Assembly (NCBI GenBank): GCA_018830415.1
Contig: JAHJSJ010000178.1
Coordinates: 1-16,490 of the forward strand
Source of the DNA: Alphaproteobacteria bacterium
Lineage (GTDB): Bacteria > Pseudomonadota > Alphaproteobacteria > Sphingomonadales > Sphingomonadaceae
Length of the DNA: 16,490 nucleotides
Direction: 5' to 3'
Shown here: positions 7,663 through 13,440 of the stretch, one piece after another
How positions within the stretch are numbered: position 1 is the stretch's first letter
Layout: every line of letters begins with the position of its first letter
Made by a program: the position numbers and the translations under genes
Notes under the pieces: model-generated
Seen by the model: the letters and a program-made list of their open reading frames with translations, nothing else
Databases searched by the model: none
What the model was told of the DNA's origin: nothing

Positions 7663-9096
7663 GTGAAAGGCGTCGGCACTGATATCGGCACGATCCACTT
7701 CGTCGGCATCGGGGGGATCGGGATGTCCGGCATTGCCGAGGTGATGCGCAACCTTGGCTACAATGTGCAGGGCAGCGACATCGCCGAAGGGCCGAGCGTC
7801 GAACGCCTGCGTGCGCGCGGGATCACCGTGCATATCGGCCACGCGCGGGAGAACGTGGAGGGCGCCGCGGTTGTCGTCACCTCCACCGCTGTGCGCCGCA
7901 CCAACCCTGAAGTCGCCGCCGCGCTTGAAAACCGCATCCCGGTGGTGCGCCGCGCGGAAATGCTGGCCGAGCTGATGCGTTTGAAATCCACCGTCGCGGT
8001 GGCGGGCACCCATGGCAAAACCACCACCACCAGCATGATCGCCTGCCTGCTCGATGCGGGCGGGGTCGATCCGACCGTCATCAATGGCGGGATCATCGAA
8101 CAATACGGATCGAACGCGCGGCTGGGCGATTCCGATTGGATGGTGGTTGAAGCAGACGAAAGCGACGGCAGCTTCCTGCGATTGGATGGCACTATCGCAG
8201 TGGTCACCAATATCGATCCCGAGCACCTCGATCACTACGGCGACTTCGACGGGGTGAAGAAGGCGTTCGTCGAGTTCATCCACAATGTTCCGTTTTACGG
8301 CGCGGCGGTCTTGTGCATCGATCACGCGGAAGTGCAGGCGGTGATCGGGCAGGTGCGTGATCGCAAGGTGGTGACCTACGGCTTCTCGCTGCAAGCCGAT
8401 ATCTGCGGGGTGAACGTGCGCAGCAGCGCGGGCGGCAACACATTCGATGTGATCGTGCGCCAGCGCGGAGCCGAAGATCGCCGGATCGAAGGCGTCCACC
8501 TGCCAATGCCGGGGCGCCACAATGTCCAGAACGCGCTCGCCGCGATTGCCGTGGCGATAGAAATGGGCTGTTCGGACGAAGTGATCCGCTCTGGCTTTGC
8601 CCGCTTCGGCGGGGTGCGGCGGCGGTTTACCAGGGTTGGCAGCGTGGCGGTGGATGGCGGCGCGGCGACGATCATCGATGATTACGCCCACCACCCGGTC
8701 GAAATCCGCGCGGTGCTTTCCGCCGCGCGCGAAGCGGTTGCGGGTGGCGAAGGCCGGGTGATCGCGGTCGCGCAGCCGCACCGTTATTCGCGGCTCAATG
8801 ATCTGATGGAGGCGTTCCAATCCTGCTTTGACGATGCCGATATCGCCTATGTTGCCCCGGTATATTCTGCAGGCGAAGAACCGCTTCCGGGAATCGATCA
8901 CATCGCGCTGGTGGCGGGAATGAAGGCGCGCGGGCACCGTGCGGCGCGCGAAATCGCCGGGGCCGAAGCACTTGCCGAAGAACTCGCAGGCGAGATTGCG
9001 CCGGGCGATATGGTGGTGTGCCTTGGCGCGGGCGACATCACCCGCTGGGCGGCGGGCCTTGCCCCGGCGATTGCGGCGAAGCGAGGCGCGGCATGA
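7663..9096 (+). CDS. murC: MurC, UDP-MurNAc L-alanine ligase
   Basis: First Mur ligase of the pathway; joins L-Ala to UDP-MurNAc with ATP in the cytoplasm. 477 residues, typical length. Motifs: GIGGIGMSG near the N-terminus (UDP-MurNAc domain); P-loop GTHGKTTTT with K119; EADESDGS at 163-170; NIDPEHLDHYG; GRHNVQNA; DDYAHHP at 339-345; and QPHRYSR. The start was set at GTG 7663, with GGAGGTG at 7652-7658 just upstream. The open frame continues back to 7519, but those 48 codons overlap murG, include the repeat half-site and are Arg/Pro-rich, so they are not part of the protein. The stop overlaps the murB ATG (ATGA). Confidence 0.96.
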   Translation: MKGVGTDIGTIHFVGIGGIGMSGIAEVMRNLGYNVQGSDIAEGPSVERLRARGITVHIGHARENVEGAAVVVTSTAVRRTNPEVAAALENRIPVVRRAEMLAELMRLKSTVAVAGTHGKTTTTSMIACLLDAGGVDPTVINGGIIEQYGSNARLGDSDWMVVEADESDGSFLRLDGTIAVVTNIDPEHLDHYGDFDGVKKAFVEFIHNVPFYGAAVLCIDHAEVQAVIGQVRDRKVVTYGFSLQADICGVNVRSSAGGNTFDVIVRQRGAEDRRIEGVHLPMPGRHNVQNALAAIAVAIEMGCSDEVIRSGFARFGGVRRRFTRVGSVAVDGGAATIIDDYAHHPVEIRAVLSAAREAVAGGEGRVIAVAQPHRYSRLNDLMEAFQSCFDDADIAYVAPVYSAGEEPLPGIDHIALVAGMKARGHRAAREIAGAEALAEELAGEIAPGDMVVCLGAGDITRWAAGLAPAIAAKRGAA

Positions 9097-10058
9097 ACCA
9101 GCCCGGCGATGATTATGAATATGATAGCGGCGCGGCCCCGACCTGCGCGGTTGATGGCGCGGTTGCCGCGCCCATCCCGCTCGAAGGCATTCGCGGTAAG
9201 CTGACCTGCAAGGCGCCGCTTGCGCCCTATGTATGGTTCAAGACCGGCGGCGCGGCGGACTGGCTGTTTGAACCGGCGGATCTGGATGATCTCAAGGCCT
9301 TCCTCGAACGGCTCGGCGGGGAAATCCCGGTGATGGCGCTGGGCCTCGGATCAAACATGATCATCCGCGATGGCGGGGTTCCCGGCGTGGTGGTGCGGCT
9401 GGGCAAGGCGTTTGCGGGCTGCAAGGTCAGCGGCGAGAACGAACTTGCCTGTGGCGGCGGGGCAAGCGGGATTCTGGTCGCCTCCACCGCGCGCGACAGC
9501 GGCATTGCGGGGCTAGAGTTCCTGCGCGGCATTCCTGGCACGGTCGGCGGGTTTGTGCGCATGAACGGCGGGGCTTACGGGCGTGAGGTCGCCGATATTC
9601 TCGTCACCTGCGACGTGATCTTGCCTGATGGCGAATTGGTGACGCTGCCGGTGGATGACCTTGCCTATACCTATCGCCACTCGGCGCTACCTGACGGGGC
9701 GATTGTGGTTTCGGCCCGGCTGCGCGGGCACCCCGGCGATGCCAAAGAAATCGGCGCGGAGATGAACCGCATCGCCGCTGCGCGCGAAGAATCGCAGCCC
9801 TTGCGCACCAAGACCGGCGGTTCGACATTCAAGAACCCTGCTGGCATGAAAGCATGGCAGCTGGTCGATAAGGCCGGATGCCGGGGGTTGACGCTCGGCG
9901 GCGCGCAGGTGAGCGAGAAACACACCAATTTCCTCATCAACACCGGCACCGCCACCAGCGCCGATATCGAAGGACTGGGCGAATTGGTGCGCGAGAAAGT
10001 CTATGCCCATTGCGGCGTCAGCCTCGAATGGGAAATCCAGCGGGTGGGACGGCCGTGA
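9093..10058 (+). CDS. murB: MurB, UDP-N-acetylenolpyruvoylglucosamine reductase
   Basis: FAD-dependent NADPH enzyme that reduces enolpyruvyl-UDP-GlcNAc to UDP-MurNAc. 321 residues, consistent with the shorter type II form. Seen: KTGGAADWLFEP; GLGSNMIIRDGG around residues 84-95 (FAD binding); GIPGTVGGFVRMNGGAYG; YTYRHS with R195; GGSTFKNP with S244, the expected proton-donor Ser; and C-terminal LEWEIQRVG with E314 aligning to the catalytic Glu. The ATG at 9093 overlaps the murC stop; the frame is open upstream to 9018 but that lies in murC. An acidic, non-conserved lead of about 25 residues precedes the enzyme core. The stop overlaps the ddl GTG (GTGA). Confidence 0.96.
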   Translation: MNQPGDDYEYDSGAAPTCAVDGAVAAPIPLEGIRGKLTCKAPLAPYVWFKTGGAADWLFEPADLDDLKAFLERLGGEIPVMALGLGSNMIIRDGGVPGVVVRLGKAFAGCKVSGENELACGGGASGILVASTARDSGIAGLEFLRGIPGTVGGFVRMNGGAYGREVADILVTCDVILPDGELVTLPVDDLAYTYRHSALPDGAIVVSARLRGHPGDAKEIGAEMNRIAAAREESQPLRTKTGGSTFKNPAGMKAWQLVDKAGCRGLTLGGAQVSEKHTNFLINTGTATSADIEGLGELVREKVYAHCGVSLEWEIQRVGRP

Positions 10059-11065
10059 GCGCGCGCAAACTCCTCCACGTCGCAGTCCTAATGGGCGGCT
10101 GGGCGAACGAACGCGAAGTCTCGCTGTCGAGCGGCGCGGGCGTGGCCGATGCGCTGGAGAGCAAGGGCCACCGCGTCACCCGGATCGACATGGGCCGCGA
10201 TGTTGCGCTGCGGCTGGCCGAGGCCAGGCCCGATGTCGTGTTCAACGCGCTCCACGGCGTGCCGGGAGAAGATGGAAGCGTGCAGGGGATGCTCGATCTG
10301 ATGGGGCTGGCCTATACGCACTCTGGCCTCGCCACCTCGGTCATCGCGATTGACAAGCAGCTGACCAAGCAGGCGCTCGTTCCCCACGGCATCCCGATGC
10401 CCGGCGGGCGGATCGTGTCGCGTGAAGAACTGTTCGAGCGTGATCCGCTGCCGCGCCCCTATGTGCTCAAGCCGGTGAACGAAGGATCGTCGGTCGGGGT
10501 GGCAATCGTTACCGATAGCAGCAATGTCGGCAACCCGATCAGCCCCGATGCGAAAGGCCCGTGGCAGGAATTCGCGGAATTGCTGGCCGAACCCTTCATC
10601 AGGGGCCGCGAATTGACCGCTGCCGTGATCGATGGCCCCGATGGCCCGCGCGCGCTGGGCGTCACTGAACTGGTGATCGAAAACGGTTTCTACGATTACG
10701 AGCACAAATACACCGCCGGGCGCACGCAGCACATCTTCCCCGCGCAACTGCCGCCCGAAATCACCGCCTTGTGTGAACATTACGCGGTGCGCGCGCATCA
10801 GGTGCTCGGTTGCCACGGCACCAGCCGCACCGATTTCCGTTGGGATTACGAAGCGGGCGAGGCGGGGCTGTTCGTGCTCGAAACCAACACCCAGCCGGGG
10901 ATGACGCCATTGAGCCTCGTCCCCGAACAGGCGGCGCATTGCGGCATTCCCTATGCCGATCTGGTCGAAATGCTGGTGGCAGAGGCGCTGCGGGTGCACG
11001 CGCTGAAGCAGGCCGCCAAAAATGGTGGGGCAGGAGGATCGCATGGCGCAGCAGATCCGGCGTAA
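10055..11065 (+). CDS. ddl: D-alanine--D-alanine ligase
   Basis: ATP-grasp enzyme making D-Ala-D-Ala for MurF. 336 residues. The start is GTG 10055, overlapping the murB stop; an upstream open frame to 9878 sits inside murB and is discarded. Seen: VLMGGWANEREVSLSSG (residues 11-27), the N-terminal substrate-binding signature; HGVPGEDGSVQG from H67; VLKPVNEGSSVGV with K139 and E143; and ETNTQPGMTPLS from E276, the metal-binding C-terminal motif. The dcw position between murB and ftsQ corresponds to ddlB of other proteobacteria. The Gly/Ala-rich tail of about 15 residues overlaps the ftsQ ribosome binding site and start by 23 bp. Confidence 0.95.
   Translation: MSARKLLHVAVLMGGWANEREVSLSSGAGVADALESKGHRVTRIDMGRDVALRLAEARPDVVFNALHGVPGEDGSVQGMLDLMGLAYTHSGLATSVIAIDKQLTKQALVPHGIPMPGGRIVSREELFERDPLPRPYVLKPVNEGSSVGVAIVTDSSNVGNPISPDAKGPWQEFAELLAEPFIRGRELTAAVIDGPDGPRALGVTELVIENGFYDYEHKYTAGRTQHIFPAQLPPEITALCEHYAVRAHQVLGCHGTSRTDFRWDYEAGEAGLFVLETNTQPGMTPLSLVPEQAAHCGIPYADLVEMLVAEALRVHALKQAAKNGGAGGSHGAADPA
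11032..11037 (+). promoter_or_regulatory. Shine-Dalgarno for ftsQ inside ddl
   Basis: AGGAGG, 5 nt before ATG 11043. It decides the ftsQ start over the in-frame GTG at 11022, which would place this motif inside the coding region. Confidence 0.8.
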
Positions 11066-11966
11066 TGGCACCACCGGGGTGCGCCGCGCCGCCAAGGCGC
11101 AAAGCCGCAGCCTGACCGCGCGCCGCGCGCAAGGCCGGGCGAGCCGGTTCCTCGATTGGCTGATGGGCCTGCTGCCCTTCACTGAAGACCAATGGAGCCG
11201 CATCTGGCTCGCGATGATCATCGGCGGCGCGGTGGGGATCGCTTTCGTTATCGCCAGCCTCGCCGGTGTGCCTGCGCTGGCCGAGGCGCAGGTGGCGCGG
11301 ATTGCCGCAGATGCGGGCTTTGAAGTGCGCAACGTGCGCGTCACCGGCACGTCCCGCATGGACGAACAGCAGGTCTATGCCCGCGCGCTTGCCCAGCGCA
11401 ATCAGGCGATGCCCGATGTGGATATTGCCGCCCTGCGCGCCGAATTGCGTGCACTGCCGTGGGTCGAGGATGCGCGGGTTTCAATCCAGCTGCCGCACAC
11501 GCTCGCCATCGATATCGTCGAACGAACGCCGCACGCGGTGCTGGAAAAGGCCGACCGGCTGGTGTTGATCGACGCGGGCGGGGTTGAGCTTGAACCGATC
11601 AACCCGGACAAGGCCAAGGGAATGCTGCACCTGTCCGGGCCGGGGGCTGCCAAGCAGGCCCGCAATCTGGAACAATTGATCGCCGCCGCCCCCGCGCTTG
11701 GCCCGCAGGTCGAAGCCGCCGAATGGGTCGGCAACCGCCGCTGGAACCTCACCTTCCGTACCGGGCAATTGCTCGCGCTGCCCGAGGGCGAGGTTGAGGC
11801 CGCCACCGCGCTGGTTAAATTCGCGCGGCTGGACGGGCAGAACCGCTTGCTGGGCGGCAAGGTGCTGGCGTTCGACATGCGCTCACCCCCGCGCCTGTAT
11901 ATGCGCCTGCCCGAAGGCGTGCGCGAAGGGCCCGCCATCGCCGCCAATGCCGGAGGGGGCGAATAA
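11043..11966 (+). CDS. ftsQ: FtsQ, divisome membrane protein
   Basis: Bitopic division protein that links early and late divisome components in the periplasm (with FtsB and FtsL in well-studied species). 307 residues: a basic cytoplasmic N-tail (about 1-50, many Arg); one membrane segment at about 54-74 (IWLAMIIGGAVGIAFVIASL); a POTRA domain at about 93-160 (FEVRNVRVTG to WVEDARVSIQLP and the IVERTPHAVL strand); and the FtsQ/DivIB C-terminal beta domain. Sequence conservation in this family is low, but topology, the POTRA pattern and position between ddl and ftsA agree. The stop TAA overlaps the ftsA ATG by one base. Confidence 0.93.
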   Translation: MAQQIRRNGTTGVRRAAKAQSRSLTARRAQGRASRFLDWLMGLLPFTEDQWSRIWLAMIIGGAVGIAFVIASLAGVPALAEAQVARIAADAGFEVRNVRVTGTSRMDEQQVYARALAQRNQAMPDVDIAALRAELRALPWVEDARVSIQLPHTLAIDIVERTPHAVLEKADRLVLIDAGGVELEPINPDKAKGMLHLSGPGAAKQARNLEQLIAAAPALGPQVEAAEWVGNRRWNLTFRTGQLLALPEGEVEAATALVKFARLDGQNRLLGGKVLAFDMRSPPRLYMRLPEGVREGPAIAANAGGGE

Positions 11967-13297
11967 TGGCGTCACGCGCTGCCCCCGCTCGCCGGCTCGC
12001 CCGCACCTTTGCGGCTGTGAATGTCGGCAGTTTCCGCATTTCTGCGATGATCATGGGCGAAACCGAAAGCGGTGAATTGCAGGTGCTGGGATCGGGCCAC
12101 CGGGCCAGCGCCGGGATCAAACGCGGCTATGTCACCGATATGGAAAGCGCAACCTACGCCATCCGCGATGCGGTGGAACGCGCCGAAAAAAGCGCCAACA
12201 CCAGCGTGCGCAGCGTGTGGATTGCCTGCGCCGGGGCAGGGCTGGCGAGCAGCGTGGTCGCGGTCGATATCGAGATCGGCGGGCGGCGGATCGAGGATGA
12301 GGATGTCGAGCAGCTGCTGATCCACGCGCGCGAGATGATCCAGCCCGACGGGCGCACCGTGCTGCACGCGCAGCCCGCGCATTACACGCTTGACGGCGCG
12401 CACGGGGTCGCCAATCCGCGCGGGCTCCATGCCGAGCGGCTGGGGGTCGATATCCACGTGATGCTGGCCGATGGCGCGCCGGTGAGAAACCTTACCGAAG
12501 CGGTGCAGAACGCGCATCTTGAGGTTGAAGGCGTGGTCGCCGCGCCGCTGGCCGCCGGGCACGCCTGCCTTTCGGTGGAAGAGCGCGAACTGGGCGTGGC
12601 GCTGGTCGAAATCGGCGCCGATGTGACCAATGTGGCGGTGTTTGCGGGCGGGATGCTGCTGGGACTGCGGGCCTTGCCGATAGGATCGGCTGATATCACC
12701 GATGCGATTGCCAGCAGTTTCGGCATCCGCCGTTCGCAGGCGGAGCGGTTGAAATGCGTCGCCGGATCGGCGGTCGCCAGCCCGGCCGATCACCGCGAAC
12801 TGATCCCGGTCAATGGGCCGGGCGAGGGGGGTGAAGGGGGTGAGAGCGCGCCCATCGGCCCGCTGGCGCGCGGTGCGGATGACAAGAACCGCATCGTGCG
12901 CGCCGAACTGATCTCGGTCGTCACCCGGCATCTGGAAATTCTCACAGGTGAGGTTGGTAAGGCCTTGAAGGAAATGGGGTTTTCCGGCGCACGCGCAAGC
13001 CAGGTTGTGCTGACCGGCGGGGGGGCAGAAATGGCCGGGATGGCCGATTTCGTCCAAGGCGCGCTGGGTATGCCGGTGCGTCTGGGACGGCCGCCGCAGC
13101 TTGCCGGAATGCCCGAAGCGCATCATGCCCCCGGTTTTGCGACATTGGCGGGGCTGTGCCTTTACGCCGCCGAAGACCCGGTCGATATCCGCGCGGTGGG
13201 CACCGGGCGCGGCAGAGTCTATCGTGGTTTCGCACCTGAAAGCGGCGGACTGGCGCGCGCGGCGCGGCTGTTTCGCGCGCTCAGGGAGTATTTCTGA
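11966..13297 (+). CDS. ftsA: FtsA, actin-like Z-ring membrane anchor
   Basis: Actin-fold protein that ties FtsZ filaments to the membrane and recruits later divisome proteins. 443 residues. Seen: phosphate-1 strand AAVNVGSFRISA (16-27); the 1C domain with KRGYVTDMESATYAIRDAVERAE; phosphate-2 region VEIGADVTNVAVFAGG (E215 to N222); the GSADITDAIASSFGIRRSQAE helix; the adenine loop LTGGGAEMAGM (glycines 351-353); and a C-terminal amphipathic helix LARAARLFRALREYF (429-443), the expected membrane-targeting segment. The family's usual Asp/Glu in phosphate-1 is Asn here, and phosphate-2 lacks the Gly-Gly of DxGGGTTD. A Gly/Glu insert (GPGEGGEGGE) at about residues 284-293 is coded by a G-rich tract. 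The start overlaps the ftsQ stop (TAATG). Confidence 0.94.
   Translation: MASRAAPARRLARTFAAVNVGSFRISAMIMGETESGELQVLGSGHRASAGIKRGYVTDMESATYAIRDAVERAEKSANTSVRSVWIACAGAGLASSVVAVDIEIGGRRIEDEDVEQLLIHAREMIQPDGRTVLHAQPAHYTLDGAHGVANPRGLHAERLGVDIHVMLADGAPVRNLTEAVQNAHLEVEGVVAAPLAAGHACLSVEERELGVALVEIGADVTNVAVFAGGMLLGLRALPIGSADITDAIASSFGIRRSQAERLKCVAGSAVASPADHRELIPVNGPGEGGEGGESAPIGPLARGADDKNRIVRAELISVVTRHLEILTGEVGKALKEMGFSGARASQVVLTGGGAEMAGMADFVQGALGMPVRLGRPPQLAGMPEAHHAPGFATLAGLCLYAAEDPVDIRAVGTGRGRVYRGFAPESGGLARAARLFRALREYF
12815..12840 (+). other. G-quadruplex-forming motif inside ftsA
   Basis: Four G-runs of 3, 3, 6 and 5 bases separated by loops of 2, 3 and 4 bases on the coding strand, so also in the mRNA. 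It encodes the Gly/Glu insert of FtsA. It satisfies the standard G3+N1-7 rule; folding is not demonstrated. Confidence 0.5.
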
Positions 13298-13327
13298 CGT
13301 GGCTGACTTTGGTTCATGGCCCCATCA

Positions 13328-13357
13328 TTGTGGATAAGGCTGTTGGCGCTATAAAAT
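13328..13357 (+). promoter_or_regulatory. Candidate ftsZ promoter
   Basis: TTGTGG (13328-13333) as -35, a 16-bp spacer and TATAAA (13350-13355, within TATAAAAT) as -10, in a notably AT-rich patch of the ftsA-ftsZ spacer. Transcription would begin near 13363, leaving about 27 nt before the leader ORF start at 13390. The -10 is good and the -35 is only partial, which could fit an activated promoter. No TTAA-N7-TTAA CtrA site and no GANTC methylation site was seen in the spacer. Confidence 0.5.
13329..13337 (-). promoter_or_regulatory. Perfect consensus DnaA box upstream of ftsZ
   Basis: TGTGGATAA on the + strand is the exact reverse complement of TTATCCACA, the high-affinity DnaA box. It overlaps the -35 of the candidate ftsZ promoter, so DnaA binding could activate or block RNA polymerase. 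DnaA control of ftsZ is reported in Caulobacter, another alphaproteobacterium; its use here is inference. Confidence 0.6.
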
Positions 13358-13369
13358 GTAAAACCTTAT
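13334..13369. repeat. Inverted repeat flanking the ftsZ -10
   Basis: ATAAGG (13334-13339) and CCTTAT (13364-13369) form a 6-bp inverted repeat with a 24-bp spacer that encloses the TATAAAAT box. It could be a split operator. The left arm overlaps the DnaA box, so the two may compete. Six-bp arms are weak evidence. Confidence 0.35.
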
Positions 13370-13389
13370 TATGTCACAGAGGAATTAAA

Positions 13390-13440
13390 GTGGGGCGCGT
13401 GCTGAACATTCTGATTTCCTGCGCCTGGAGGGCAAGCTGA
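13390..13440 (+). CDS. Putative 16-residue leader peptide coupled to ftsZ
   Basis: Short ORF starting GTG and encoding MGRVLNILISCAWRAS. AGAGGA (13378-13383) sits 6 nt upstream, a good Shine-Dalgarno at good spacing. Its TGA stop (13438-13440) overlaps the ftsZ ATG (13440-13442) as TGATG, and the ftsZ ribosome binding site lies inside it. Ribosomes finishing the leader could restart at ftsZ, making ftsZ translation depend on leader translation. The peptide has a hydrophobic middle and no recognisable family. It is not a classic attenuator: there is no run of one amino acid. Conservation in related genomes is the deciding evidence and cannot be seen here. Confidence 0.4.
   Translation: MGRVLNILISCAWRAS
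13427..13432 (+). promoter_or_regulatory. Shine-Dalgarno for ftsZ
   Basis: GGAGGG, 7 nt before the ftsZ ATG at 13440. It lies within the leader ORF. Confidence 0.8.

Noticed and set aside
6408..8937. Two long minus-strand open frames (411 and 437 codons) over murG and murC
   Set aside because: Same GC-rich antisense effect; His/Arg-rich translations without recognisable domains or ribosome binding sites.
11022..11042. GTG 11022 as the ftsQ start
   Set aside because: AGGAGG at 11032-11037 would then be inside the gene; ATG 11043 fits it at 5-nt spacing.
13367..13376. Second DnaA box (TTATGTCACA) in the ftsZ spacer
   Set aside because: Needs an inserted base to match the consensus; ungapped match is poor.
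13384..13388. CtrA site at the TTAA before the leader ORF
   Set aside because: Only one TTAA half; no second half at 7-bp spacing.
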